Origin: JASBSR01 sp963847575 | Lineage (GTDB): Bacteria > Pseudomonadota > Gammaproteobacteria > SZUA-229 | Direction: 5' to 3' | DNA length: 48,031 nt | Assembly: GCA_963847575.1 (NCBI GenBank) | Contig: CAWKAL010000013.1 | Span: 1-48,031 of the forward strand | Shown here: piece after piece, positions 18,307-28,921 of the stretch | How positions within the stretch are numbered: the first letter of the stretch is position 1 | Layout: each line of letters starts with the position of its first letter | Program-made: the position numbers and the translations under genes | Notes under the pieces: generated by a model | Told to the model about the DNA's origin: nothing | Database searches by the model: none | The model's input: the letters and a program-made list of their open reading frames with translations, nothing else

Positions 18307-19309
18307 ATGCTTAACCAGTTCGACAGATTACCCGAAGGCCTGCTCGACGCCAGCGTTGAAGATTTAAAACAGCTGCTCGGCATGCCAACACTGATTCATC
18401 TTGAAGGCAACAACAAGCAGCCGCTGTTCGTCAGCACCTTGTTACACGGCAATGAGACCACCGGGTTTTATGCGCTGCAAAAAATCCTGCGCAACTACCA
18501 GGACAGGGCCTTGCCGCGATCACTGTCGATTTTTATTGGCAACGTTGATGCCGCCGCGGTCAACCAGCGACGCCTCGACAACCAGCCGGATTACAATCGC
18601 ATCTGGCCGGGCACGCACCATTCACAGTGCGAAGAAACCGATATCATGGCGACCGTCACCAGCATCATGCGCAAACGCAAGCCCTTCGCCAGCATCGACA
18701 TTCATAACAACACCGGTCGCAATCCGCATTACGCCTGTGTCAACATTCTCAATCCGCACGGCCTGCAGCTAGCCGCCATGTTCGGCAAACTCACGGTGTA
18801 CTTCACTAACCCCAAAGGCGTGCAGTCAACTGCCTTTTCTGACTTCTGCCCGGCCGTTGTGCTCGAGTGCGGCCAGTCATCTGATAACACCGGCGTTGAT
18901 CATGCCGCCGGCTTTCTTCAAAAAGTGCTGGTACTGGAACATATTCCCGGCGGCAATCCGGACAATCTCAGATCTGTTTCACACAGTTGCACGCGTGACG
19001 GTGCCGAGACAGTTTAGTTTAGGCATAGACGGAAATACCGACATCCAGCTCAAAACTGAACTTGAAGATCTGAACTTCAGCGAACTGAATCACGGCTATG
19101 CATTCGCCGGCATAAAACCGGGTAGCAATGCGCAGCTGCTGGTCAACAATGAAAGCGACGAGGATGTGACGCATGAATTTTTTGAATGCGTCAACGATAC
19201 GCTTGTACTGCAACGCAAAGTCACGCTTTCGATGTATACCAATAATGAGCGCGCGATACGACAGGATTGCCTGTGCTATCTTATGGAACAACTCCATATC
19301 AATGCATGA
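18307..19309 (+). pseudogene. Aspartoacylase/succinylglutamate desuccinylase-like (M14) hydrolase, one frameshift
   Basis: The reading from 18307 has the zinc-hydrolase motifs HGNE (His47-Glu50), IDIHNNTGRNP and the catalytic-region VVLECGQ, all typical of the AstE/aspartoacylase family. It then meets a premature stop at 19015-19017. Deleting one A near 18970 shifts the frame so that NLDLFHTVARVTVP continues to a natural stop at 19309, giving about 333 residues. The C-terminal part (NFSELNHGYAFAGIKPG and later a helical end) also suits the family, which removes acyl groups from amino acids. It sits between the GCS2 ligase and dgkA with short gaps (15 and 11 bases). The break could be a sequencing error or a recent mutation. 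Confidence 0.8.
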
Positions 19310-19320
19310 GGACATAGCCT

Positions 19321-19680
19321 ATGGCTAAAACCGGCGCCACGGGTTTGAGGCGAATCATCAACGCCGCCGGCTATTCGTGGAAAGGCATCAAGGCCGCCTA
19401 CACTTCAGAAGCCGCTTTTCGCCAGGAAGCCTGGTGCTGCATTGTGCTGGTACCTGTTGCGCTGTATTTTGCGACCAGCCTGCCGGATCAACTGCTGTTG
19501 ATTGCCAGCCTGCTGCTGGTACTGGTGGTGGAATTATTGAATTCCGCGCTGGAAGCCGTGGTCGATCGCATTGGCGCTGAACATCACCCGCTCTCGGGCG
19601 CAGCAAAGGACATGGGGTCGGCCGCGGTTTTATTTGCTATCGTGATTGCCGTGCTGGTGTGGATTGCAGTGCTGCTGTGA
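19321..19680 (+). CDS. dgkA: Diacylglycerol kinase
   Basis: The 119-residue integral membrane protein matches DgkA in size and motifs: AAFRQE early, then VELLNSALEAVVDR in helix 2 and AAKDMGSAAV before helix 3. Three transmembrane helices span about 38-55, 57-75 and 97-117. DgkA phosphorylates diacylglycerol to phosphatidic acid in the inner membrane, recycling lipid released when head groups are transferred to the cell envelope. It is the last gene of the GCS2/AstE-like group and converges on the minus-strand TPR gene 44 bases away. That gap carries two to three copies of a GATCAACTAGC direct repeat. Confidence 0.95.
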   Translation: MAKTGATGLRRIINAAGYSWKGIKAAYTSEAAFRQEAWCCIVLVPVALYFATSLPDQLLLIASLLLVLVVELLNSALEAVVDRIGAEHHPLSGAAKDMGSAAVLFAIVIAVLVWIAVLL

Positions 19681-19724
19681 ACCGCTAATTGCCGCCTGTA
19701 CGCCTGCGATCAACTAGCGATCAA

Positions 19725-21602
19725 CTAGCGATCAGCTGCCGATGTCAGGTCATAATTTTTCGCAAGCTCATACCTTGCAGTCACCAGGTAGTTTTGCAAC
19801 AGCTTCACCCTGAGCTGCAATTCTTCAACAGCCATTGACTCGATCAGCTCAGCCTGCTCTGCAAGCGTTGTTTCCAGTCTTTCAGACAGTGAACGCAGTT
19901 TTTCTTTCAATGTCTGCAGCGGCACATCATAGCCACGGTAACTTTTACGCGCCCCTGAGCGCAAGCCGGCGACATCATCACGGCTTTGTGTCAGTGACTG
20001 CAACAAGGCACCGATTTCGCGCTGTTCTGTCGAGATAACATCGAGACGCGCGGGATATTCGCTCATCAGGTCCCATTCAATCACGCCCCTCGCACGTTTC
20101 ACACGTTGCCGGCTGGTTTCCGCCTCGGTCGCTGGCAAATCACTGCTGGCGGCTTCAATGTCCTGCAGGCTGGCCAGCATGGCCGACTCATGTTCGCTTG
20201 TCAGGTATTCATGGTGATTTTCCAGGTTTATATACGAAATCGTATCTGCAAGTGTCTGCTGGCGTTGATTTGCGGCTGCCAGGCCAGTATCAACCTCGTC
20301 CAGCGATGCATCTAGCGTTGTCAATAATCCTTCATAATGCTGCGCACGTACCTCAACCAGGTTTTGTAAAGCAGTCACGGTTCGCGCCCATTCATCCAGC
20401 CTGTTTTGAATTTCGACCATATCAATATAGTTGTGTACCGATTCCTGGAAATTTCTCGACGCCAGCAGTTCCATCAGGTAGTAGGTTTCGGGCGTCTGCG
20501 GCAATTCACGCAGGCGCAGTAACCAGCCACTGTCAGAGCGGTTATTGTGCAGGCGCAACAATTGCAGAAATTTTCCATCGGAGATGCTATCGATCGAAGC
20601 ATCCAGCCTGGCAAGACTGGTTTCAAAATTTGTAATGGCAGACTGGTAGAGCTCGATTGCGTTTGCATATAAGTCGAGCCTGCCATAGGCATACGGCAGG
20701 GCCAGCAATGCTTCCTGTACAGACTCATCAGTTTGCTGACGTGTTACCAGTTCTGACCACGGGGTCATTGCAGCCCTGTAATCCTGCAGTGTCATGCTTG
20801 CCCAACCTGAGCCCAGCAGCGCCTTGTTTGAGAATGCGCCATTGAGGCGCACAGTGCCAAGCAACTGTTTTGCCCTGGCGGCATCACCCTGCTCAAGTGC
20901 ATGGTAACCCAGTACCAGGTTGGCCTTGTCCTTTAATCCCAGCAGAATACGGTCCAGTGTTTTGAGATTCCCCACTTCAGCAAGTTGTGCATAACCTTCT
21001 TCGGCCCTGCCCTGCTCTAACAGAATATGCCCGAGGTTAAACGTGGCGTACGCGCTGTAACGTTGATCGGACTTCAGCGTATTCAGTAACTTTTCTGCCT
21101 GTTCAAACTTGCCTTGCCTGGCTGCCACCTGTGCCTGCAGGAATTCAACATCCTGCTTGAAAGGATAAAACAGTTCACCGCGAATCAGCTGCAAGGCATA
21201 GATTGCATAGTCATATTGCTGTTTGTCGTAATAGATCTGGGCCAGGTCGAATGCGGCACGATTGCGGCCCGCCTGATCGATGTCATCGCCAAGTACAGCG
21301 CGCACCGCGTTACCTGCGCGCTGGCTCATGCGATAGGCCAGTTCTATTTCATCGACGCGCATGACTGGCAATGAAGAACCCGACTGCAGCTTTTCGATGG
21401 CGTGGTTGAGACGGTTTTCACTGGCGCCATTAAAATGATCGATCCGGGTAAGCGCATCCAGGTATTTTCCCTGTTGTGCATTAAACTGGATCTCGCCCAG
21501 TAACAGCCGGGTTTTGAACCATTGATCATCGCCCGCTGACGCGGTACCTGCCAGCAGCTGCGCGCTGAAACATAAGACCGGTAAAAGGAATCGCTTGTGC
21601 AC
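19725..21602 (-). CDS. Periplasmic TPR/coiled-coil protein, second copy (625 residues)
   Basis: The protein has a signal peptide (about 1-24, ending ASA), TPR-like repeats (about 30-400) and a coiled-coil C-terminal region (about 420-610) with segments such as TLKEKLRSLSERLETTLAEQ. It is a clear paralogue of the 671-residue protein at 14087-16102 but lacks that protein's Pro-rich tail. It lies 4 bases after its own small partner gene (21607-22125), so the pair has the same order as the pair that opens the motor operon. No other motor gene accompanies this copy in the window. Confidence 0.85.
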   Translation of the reverse strand: MHKRFLLPVLCFSAQLLAGTASAGDDQWFKTRLLLGEIQFNAQQGKYLDALTRIDHFNGASENRLNHAIEKLQSGSSLPVMRVDEIELAYRMSQRAGNAVRAVLGDDIDQAGRNRAAFDLAQIYYDKQQYDYAIYALQLIRGELFYPFKQDVEFLQAQVAARQGKFEQAEKLLNTLKSDQRYSAYATFNLGHILLEQGRAEEGYAQLAEVGNLKTLDRILLGLKDKANLVLGYHALEQGDAARAKQLLGTVRLNGAFSNKALLGSGWASMTLQDYRAAMTPWSELVTRQQTDESVQEALLALPYAYGRLDLYANAIELYQSAITNFETSLARLDASIDSISDGKFLQLLRLHNNRSDSGWLLRLRELPQTPETYYLMELLASRNFQESVHNYIDMVEIQNRLDEWARTVTALQNLVEVRAQHYEGLLTTLDASLDEVDTGLAAANQRQQTLADTISYINLENHHEYLTSEHESAMLASLQDIEAASSDLPATEAETSRQRVKRARGVIEWDLMSEYPARLDVISTEQREIGALLQSLTQSRDDVAGLRSGARKSYRGYDVPLQTLKEKLRSLSERLETTLAEQAELIESMAVEELQLRVKLLQNYLVTARYELAKNYDLTSAADR

Positions 21603-21606
21603 AGGC

Positions 21607-22125
21607 TTATCTGTCTTTAAAAGACATCATCTGCTGCCCGGCTAAGGGCGCTGTGAGCTGTATTTCGATAAATCCTGCACTGGCGGTTTTATCCAGTTCA
21701 TATTCAGCATGCTGTTTGAATGCCTCACCCGTGCTATTGCGCCCGCTAATGGTCAGCCTGAGTCGATGTTTGCCGCTGGCGAGATTTCCCGTGTACAGCC
21801 GTTGCACACCGCCATTGAACAATGCCGCGATTTCCGCCGGGCTGTATAGATGGCTGGCGATGACCGAATTGTCCAGCTCAAGTCGGGCGGATTCGAGCTC
21901 GAACACATCATCACCGGTGATGGAGATGAAAACATTAATATGCGTATCCGATGGATACAGTAACTGTTGTTCTATGCGGGTAATTTCAGCAGCCAGTTCC
22001 AGCACATCTTTCTTCAGCGACTGCACATCCCGGTCAAGCCGCACAACCTGCTGATCGGCGTTTTCAACCGCAAAAGCAGCCGCCGAAATCAGCAGTAAAA
22101 CCAGGACTTTGAATAGAGTGCTCAT
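21607..22125 (-). CDS. Small periplasmic coiled-coil protein, second copy (172 residues)
   Basis: A signal peptide (about 1-19, FAVENA boundary) is followed by a coiled coil (about 25-55, VQSLKKDVLELAAEITRIEQQ) and a beta-rich domain with GGVQRLYTGN, the same motif as in the paralogue at 16104-16646. The last residues (MMSFKDR versus DIHFRDW) also correspond. It heads a two-gene unit with the TPR gene. Its function is unknown, and its conservation with the first copy implies a shared contact surface with the TPR partner. Confidence 0.82.
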   Translation of the reverse strand: MSTLFKVLVLLLISAAAFAVENADQQVVRLDRDVQSLKKDVLELAAEITRIEQQLLYPSDTHINVFISITGDDVFELESARLELDNSVIASHLYSPAEIAALFNGGVQRLYTGNLASGKHRLRLTISGRNSTGEAFKQHAEYELDKTASAGFIEIQLTAPLAGQQMMSFKDR

Positions 22126-22232
22126 TAGCTTTTAACAAGAGATACCCGTTGGTCTTTGCGCCAAAAAACTGGCACTTTGCAGGAGTATATGGCATGAATT
22201 GTGCTTTTTCCGCAGAAGTGTCGGAAATCATC

Positions 22233-22274
22233 GGGGGTGCCATAACGCCTGGGCCCAGGCGTTATGGCACCCCC
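22233..22274. repeat. Perfect 42-bp palindrome
   Basis: The sequence from GGGGGTGCCATAACGCC to its exact reverse complement has no mismatch and a GGGCCC centre without a loop. It lies in the 168-base gap between phoH (ending at 22294) and the start of the minus-strand gene at 22125. It has no T-run, so it is not a standard intrinsic terminator, although as RNA it would form a strong hairpin at the 3' end of phoH. It could be a dispersed palindromic repeat. Confidence 0.85.
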
Positions 22275-22293
22275 GTGGGTGATGGCAGAGCTG

Positions 22294-23088
22294 TTAGTCT
22301 GCGTAGTAGGGCTGGTTCAGTGGCTGCGAGGTGTCGTATTTCAGGATAATATCCTTGACGATATCGCTGCGCACAATGTCATCGTAGGTGAATTCGTGCA
22401 CATAAACACCGCGCACCGAGTGTACCCGGTTGATTGCATCGTACAATCCACAGTATCCGGAGATATCCGACTGGCTCAAATCACCGTTGATAACCACGGT
22501 TGAATTCTGGCCGATACGGGTCAGAAACATTTTCATTTCTTCAGGTCCGCAGTTCTGGGCCTCATCCAGAACGACGAAACAACGTTCAAAAGTTTTGCCA
22601 CGCATATAGGCCAGTGGCTCAACCACGATATTGCCGTTTTTCACCGCACAATCAATCACGCCTTTGCCTGCATTGTTTATCAGGCAGGTTTTGAACGCGC
22701 TGAAATAGGGATCAAACTTTTCATCCAGCCTGCCGGGCAAAAAGCCCAGGCTGTTACCGACCTCAACTGCCGGACGTGTAAAAATTATACGATCAATTTC
22801 ACCCGCAATCAGTGCCTCAGCTGCCATTGCTGCCGTGCAGTAACTTTTACCGGTGCCTGCTGGCCCTAAACCGAAAGTAAGTGTGTGTGCTTTGATCGCG
22901 GCCATAAACTGTCCTTGCGACTGGTTTTTGGCCTGGATTTTTTTGCGTAGTGGATGGGGCTGGTGTGGAGAGAGGTAACGTGGGGAGGAGGTTGGGAGAT
23001 CGATGACGACGGAGCCTCCTGCTGAGTCGTCGTATGCATAGTTTCTGTTGTGTCGTTCTTTTTTATTCCTTGCATGCTTTCTCGACAT
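22294..23088 (-). CDS. phoH: PhoH-family ATPase
   Basis: The 264-residue protein has a Walker A motif GPAGTGKS (75-82) and a DEAQN Walker B-like motif (175-179), with TRPAVEVG and GFLPG between them as in PhoH proteins. These are predicted RNA-associated P-loop ATPases linked to stress and phosphate starvation. I chose 23088 (MSRKHARNKKERH) because GAGGTG lies just upstream and a basic N-terminus is usual; a start at 23136 would add an unlikely Arg-rich extension. It is divergent from yheS across an AT-rich gap of about 200 bases, and a 42-bp palindrome follows its stop. Confidence 0.9.
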   Translation of the reverse strand: MSRKHARNKKERHNRNYAYDDSAGGSVVIDLPTSSPRYLSPHQPHPLRKKIQAKNQSQGQFMAAIKAHTLTFGLGPAGTGKSYCTAAMAAEALIAGEIDRIIFTRPAVEVGNSLGFLPGRLDEKFDPYFSAFKTCLINNAGKGVIDCAVKNGNIVVEPLAYMRGKTFERCFVVLDEAQNCGPEEMKMFLTRIGQNSTVVINGDLSQSDISGYCGLYDAINRVHSVRGVYVHEFTYDDIVRSDIVKDIILKYDTSQPLNQPYYAD

Positions 23089-23285
23089 GTATACACCTCG
23101 AAGTCGCTGGTTCAGACGCCTCCTATTCAGACACACTGCATATCATTTGTCTATAAAAATATTTTACAAATATATGAAGATTTATTATTGTTTACATACG
23201 ATACTCAGTAGTTGTATCTATCAACTCTTTTCTCTGCAACGATTTATCGTGCTGCGTTATTCACTGCGCGTTACAATTGTCTCCC

Positions 23286-25208
<1,923 letters not shown>

Positions 25209-25228
25209 CGCCAGCTTTCAGCTAAAAA

Positions 25229-25397
25229 GTAAAAGCGAAACCGCAGAGGCGCAGAGGACGCAGAGAAAAGCGTATGAAGGTAACAGAACACAACAGGTAG
25301 GGCGGGCATTGCCCGCCCTACCTTTCTAGTACAGGGGTTTATAACAATAATGTTTTGTTTTCCTCTGTGCCCTCTGCGTCTCTGCGGTTTCGCTTTT
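25229..25397. mobile_element. MITE-like palindromic element with inner hairpin
   Basis: Imperfect terminal inverted repeats of about 40 bases face each other: AAAAGCGAAACCGCAGAG at 25231 and its complement ending near 25396. Inside, at 25295-25323, lies a second perfect hairpin with 13-base stems (AGGTAGGGCGGGC) and an ATT loop. The element carries no coding sequence. It fills the gap between convergent yheS and the cupin gene, where it may also end transcription from both sides. The sequence classes (GCAGAGG-rich ends, GGGCGGGC hairpin) resemble dispersed intergenic repeats I have seen in environmental bacteria. Confidence 0.7.
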
Positions 25398-25404
25398 AAT
25401 CTCT

Positions 25405-25809
25405 TCACGATTCCGCAGTAAACCCAAACGCCTTATCGTGCACGTACACCAGCTTGCAGTCTTCGAGGTATTTTGCGTCGTGGATGCGGCCTGCCGCGAT
25501 ATAACCGGTTTCGCCCGCCTTGAGTATCACCGGCTCGCCGTCCGGCGCCAGCCCCTGCTCGCCGCGGGTAAAAAACTGGATCGCCATGCGGCCTTCGACC
25601 ACCACGGTCATATCATCCCCGGGATGTGAATGCGGCGGTTCTGCGCTGCCTGCCTGCCAGCGTTCCAGCATCACTTCGGCGCCGTCCGGGTTACCGGGGA
25701 ACGTGGTGCGCACAGTAAACCCGGCGGGCGTATCGGGCACACTGACATGGTTTTGCCAGATAGCGCTGGTACTGGAATCGACGGTGTGTGCTGAAGTGAG
25801 TTTCGCCAT
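25405..25809 (-). CDS. Cupin-domain protein
   Basis: The 134-residue protein has a single conserved beta-barrel. Motif 1 is PPHSHPGDDMTVVVEGRMAI (about 58-77) with the metal-binding His-X-His and a Glu-type position replaced by acidic Asp. Motif 2 is around GETGYIAAGRIHDAKY (about 98-113) with His109. No signal peptide is evident. Small stand-alone cupins bind a metal and serve as sensors, isomerases or dioxygenases, and nothing here tells which. It is monocistronic, bounded by the palindromic element and the long leader of fusA. Confidence 0.85.
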   Translation of the reverse strand: MAKLTSAHTVDSSTSAIWQNHVSVPDTPAGFTVRTTFPGNPDGAEVMLERWQAGSAEPPHSHPGDDMTVVVEGRMAIQFFTRGEQGLAPDGEPVILKAGETGYIAAGRIHDAKYLEDCKLVYVHDKAFGFTAES

Positions 25810-26253
25810 GCGGGTTCCCGGGAATAGTTTGCGTGTGATGGCCGATTATACCCGCTGTTACCCCTTGCCACGCCCTGCTCGGAGTGTCGTGTAAGCTGAT
25901 TTTTCAGGTTTGGAATGGTTTTTACGTGCCAAATCCCGCAACAATCGCATATTCAGGCCAAATCTGGTTTATAATTCGCCCGCGCTGGCTAGGGGGTCCC
26001 TGGATTCGCCTGCCCAAGCCCTGAACTATTAACTGCCTGCATTGCCAGAGCTGTGCTGATTTTCAGGGGCGCGAATTGACTGGGGTAGCCTCTGCATAAT
26101 TCCACACGGCATTATCAGACACACAAAAGTTTGTGTCACAATCTTTTGTCAGTATTTTCAATACATTAAGGTATTGGCAATAGCTGCACTCCAGCCTGTA
26201 CAAGCACCCCTGTCGGGGCTGCCATCGAACACAATATTAAGAGTATTAGAGAA
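25810..26253 (+). other. 444-base gene-free region: probable promoter and long structured leader of fusA
   Basis: I find no convincing gene here. A TATAAT at 25970-25975 could be a -10 box on the plus strand, but its -35 is poor. Between it and the fusA ATG lie about 270 bases with several short stem-loops: GACACACAAAAGTTTGTGTC near 26119, CAATAC-ATTAAG-GTATTG at 26159-26176, and CCCC-TGTC-GGGG near 26206. The length and structure would suit a regulated leader or a small RNA. I recognise no known riboswitch, 6S RNA, 4.5S RNA or tRNA. Confidence 0.4.
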
Positions 26254-28341
26254 ATGACTGACTTAGCCAAATATCGCAACATAGGTATTTTCGCTCACGT
26301 GGATGCCGGTAAGACCACCACCACCGAACGTATTCTTAAACTCACCGGCAAAATCCATAAAATCGGTGAAGTTCACGAAGGTGAAACCACCACTGACTTT
26401 ATGGACCAGGAACGTGAGCGCGGCATCACGATTCAGTCTGCAGCGACTTCCTGCTACTGGAACGACCACCGCTTTAATATCATCGACACCCCCGGACACG
26501 TTGACTTCACCATCGAAGTGTACCGCTCGCTGAAAGTACTCGACGGCGGCATCGGCGTATTCTGCGGCTCTGGCGGTGTAGAGCCACAGTCAGAAACCAA
26601 CTGGCGTTATGCCAATGATTCTGAAGTCGCGCGCGTTATTTTCGTCAACAAGCTCGACCGCATGGGCGCGGATTTTTACCGCGTGGTCAAGCAGGTAAAA
26701 GACGTACTCGGCGCCAACCCGCTGGTAATGGTGCTGCCGATCGGAATTGAAGAAAATTTCTCCGGCGTGGTCGACCTGCTCACCCGCAAGGCCTGGATCT
26801 GGGACAACTCCGGTGACCCGTTGAACTACACCGTCGAAGAGCCGCCAGCTGACATGGCTGACCTGGTCGATGAATGGCGTGAAAAACTCATCGAAACTGC
26901 GGTTGAGCAGGATGATGCGATGATGGAACAGTATCTTGATGGCAACGAGCCTTCGCTCGAAGACCTCAATCGCTGTATTCGCAAGGGCACGATTGCGCTC
27001 GACTTCTTCCCGACCTATTGCGGTTCTGCATTCAAGAACAAGGGCGTGCAGCTGGTGCTGAATGCCGTGGTTGACTACCTGCCGAGCCCGACTGAAGTCA
27101 GCCCGCAGCCTGAAGTTGACCTCGAAGGCAACGAAACCGGCGAATTTGCGATTGTGGATATCAACAAGCCGTTGCGCGCGCTGGCGTTCAAGATCATGGA
27201 CGACCGTTTCGGTGCGCTCACTTTTATTCGTATTTATTCCGGCAAACTGGAAAAAGGCTCGACTGTACTCAATACCTTTACCGGCAAGACCGAACGAATC
27301 GGCCGTATTGTTGAAATGCACGCCGACGAGCGTGTAGAACTGAGCAGCGCCCAGGCGGGTGATATTGTTGCCGTCATCGGCATGAAAAACGTGCAGACCG
27401 GTCACACCCTGTGTGATCCAAAATTCCCGGCCACGCTGGAACCGATGGTATTCCCGGATCCGGTCATCTCGATTGCGGTCGCACCGAAAGACAAGGGCGC
27501 GTCTGAAAAAATGGGTATCGCCATCGGCAAGATGGTGCAGGAAGATCCTTCATTCCGCGTTGAAACCGATGAAGACTCAGGTGAAACCATCCTCAAGGGC
27601 ATGGGTGAACTGCACCTCGACATCAAGATCGACATCCTGCGCCGCACTCACGGGGTTGATGTTACCGTCGGCAAGCCGCAGGTAGCCTATCGCGAAACCA
27701 TCACCCAGCGCGTGGAAGACAGCTATACCCACAAGAAACAGACCGGTGGTTCAGGTCAGTTTGCGAAAATTGATTATGTGGTCGAGCCCGGCGAACCCGG
27801 CAGCGGCTACGTGTTCGAGTCCGCAGTAACCGGCGGTAACGTACCGCGCGAATTCTGGCCTGCGGTTCAGAAAGGCTTTGCCATCAGCATGGATCGCGGC
27901 GTACTCGCCGGTTATCCCTGCCTTGACTTCAAGGTCACATTGATGGACGGTGGTTTCCACCCGGTGGATTCATCTGCGATTGCATATGAACTTGCCGCAC
28001 GCGCAGGTTATCGCCAGTCGATGCCGAAAGCCGGCCCGCAGCTGATGGAACCGATCATGAAAGTCGACGTGTTCACCCCGGAAGACCATGTCGGTGACGT
28101 CATTGGTGACCTCAACCGTCGTCGCGGCATGATCAAGTCACAGGAGCCAAGCTCAACCGGTATTCGCATCAAGGCAGAATGTCCGCTGAGCGAAATGTTT
28201 GGTTACATCGGTGACCTGCGCACCATGACCTCGGGTCGTGGCCAGTTCTCGATGGAATTCCTGCACTACATGCCCTGCCCGCGCAATGTTGCCGAGACGG
28301 TCATCAAGGAAGCCAAGGAACGCGAAGCTGCGAAAAAATAA
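26254..28341 (+). CDS. fusA: Elongation factor G (second-copy type)
   Basis: The 695-residue translational GTPase has G1 AHVDAGKTTT (14-23), G2 RGITI, G3 DTPGHVDF and G4 NKLDRMGAD, followed by domains II to V. Domain IV contains RETITQRVEDSYTHKKQTGGSGQFAKI, and domain V ends GYIGDLRTMTSGRGQFSMEF. It drives tRNA-mRNA translocation. It is not next to rpsL, rpsG or tuf, and its wording (ETNWRYANDSEVARVIFVNKLDRMGADFYRV, in part) matches the separate EF-G2 copies of gammaproteobacteria. A second fusA in the str operon is therefore likely elsewhere. A good terminator follows 26 bases after the stop, so the gene is monocistronic. Confidence 0.95.
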   Translation: MTDLAKYRNIGIFAHVDAGKTTTTERILKLTGKIHKIGEVHEGETTTDFMDQERERGITIQSAATSCYWNDHRFNIIDTPGHVDFTIEVYRSLKVLDGGIGVFCGSGGVEPQSETNWRYANDSEVARVIFVNKLDRMGADFYRVVKQVKDVLGANPLVMVLPIGIEENFSGVVDLLTRKAWIWDNSGDPLNYTVEEPPADMADLVDEWREKLIETAVEQDDAMMEQYLDGNEPSLEDLNRCIRKGTIALDFFPTYCGSAFKNKGVQLVLNAVVDYLPSPTEVSPQPEVDLEGNETGEFAIVDINKPLRALAFKIMDDRFGALTFIRIYSGKLEKGSTVLNTFTGKTERIGRIVEMHADERVELSSAQAGDIVAVIGMKNVQTGHTLCDPKFPATLEPMVFPDPVISIAVAPKDKGASEKMGIAIGKMVQEDPSFRVETDEDSGETILKGMGELHLDIKIDILRRTHGVDVTVGKPQVAYRETITQRVEDSYTHKKQTGGSGQFAKIDYVVEPGEPGSGYVFESAVTGGNVPREFWPAVQKGFAISMDRGVLAGYPCLDFKVTLMDGGFHPVDSSAIAYELAARAGYRQSMPKAGPQLMEPIMKVDVFTPEDHVGDVIGDLNRRRGMIKSQEPSSTGIRIKAECPLSEMFGYIGDLRTMTSGRGQFSMEFLHYMPCPRNVAETVIKEAKEREAAKK

Positions 28342-28367
28342 GCAGTGGATGTATGCAATCAACAAAA

Positions 28368-28391
28368 GGCCGGTGAACACCGGCCTTTTTT
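28368..28391 (+). terminator. Intrinsic terminator of fusA
   Basis: A perfect stem GGCCGGTG/CACCGGCC with an AA loop is followed by six T residues. It starts 26 bases after the fusA stop. Confidence 0.9.
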
Positions 28392-28495
28392 ATTGCCTGG
28401 CGTTTTTCGGCTTACTCTCGCCGTCTGAACCCTCATCCATGCCAGACTCAGTTGCGTCGTCGGATTCAGTCGCCCCGCTGGGTTCGCCTGTTTCG

Positions 28496-28805
28496 TCAGG
28501 CACACAACGCGGCATCATTCACACATGTCCAGCCCCAGGATTCGAGCTTGGCAACAAACCCCTGCGCCTGTTCTTCGCAGATAACCTTCCTGGTTGTCAG
28601 CCGTCCACAATACCTGGCTGCTGGCGTCTTCATCGGGCTTGTTATACACCACGCTGCAGGGCACTGGCGCAGAACCTGCGTACTGGATCCTGACCTCACG
28701 CACCAGGTTGTTATTCACGCAGGTCCACGAATCCGCGAATGCGTTCACCGGCGCAAGCAGGCATGCAAATGCAGCAAAACCCATCACACGATTAAATTGA
28801 TTCAT
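28496..28805 (-). pseudogene. Small Cys-rich exported protein, one frameshift
   Basis: The start at 28805 has a strong AGAGGAGAG site and a signal peptide ending NAFA. The mature part begins DSWTCVNNNLVREVRIQY. The annotated-looking frame runs into a poor tail after WTADNQEG and stops at 28515. Removing one G near 28599 gives DNQKVICEEQAQGFVAKLES, then WGWTCVND, and a stop at 28496, about 102 residues. Five cysteines and the repeated WTCVN motif suggest a disulfide-bonded periplasmic protein. It follows the cytochrome b gene on the same strand after 116 bases. I do not recognise a named family. Confidence 0.65.
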
Positions 28806-28921
28806 CAGTTTCTCTCCTCTGGATAGCATTGAAATATGCCGGTGGTCGTTATTGATTATCAGCATAGCCGTGCAGATTACCAGAGCTGGATGAAAATGCA
28901 CCCGTTCAGGCATACCGCTAG

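Noticed and set aside
22233..22274. Intrinsic terminator for phoH
   Set aside because: There is no T-run on either side, so it is reported only as a palindrome.
25895..26100. 6S or 4.5S RNA before fusA
   Set aside because: I could not match the conserved parts of either RNA.
26590..27405. 271-codon minus-strand frame opposite fusA
   Set aside because: It is a shadow of a highly conserved gene and has no independent support.
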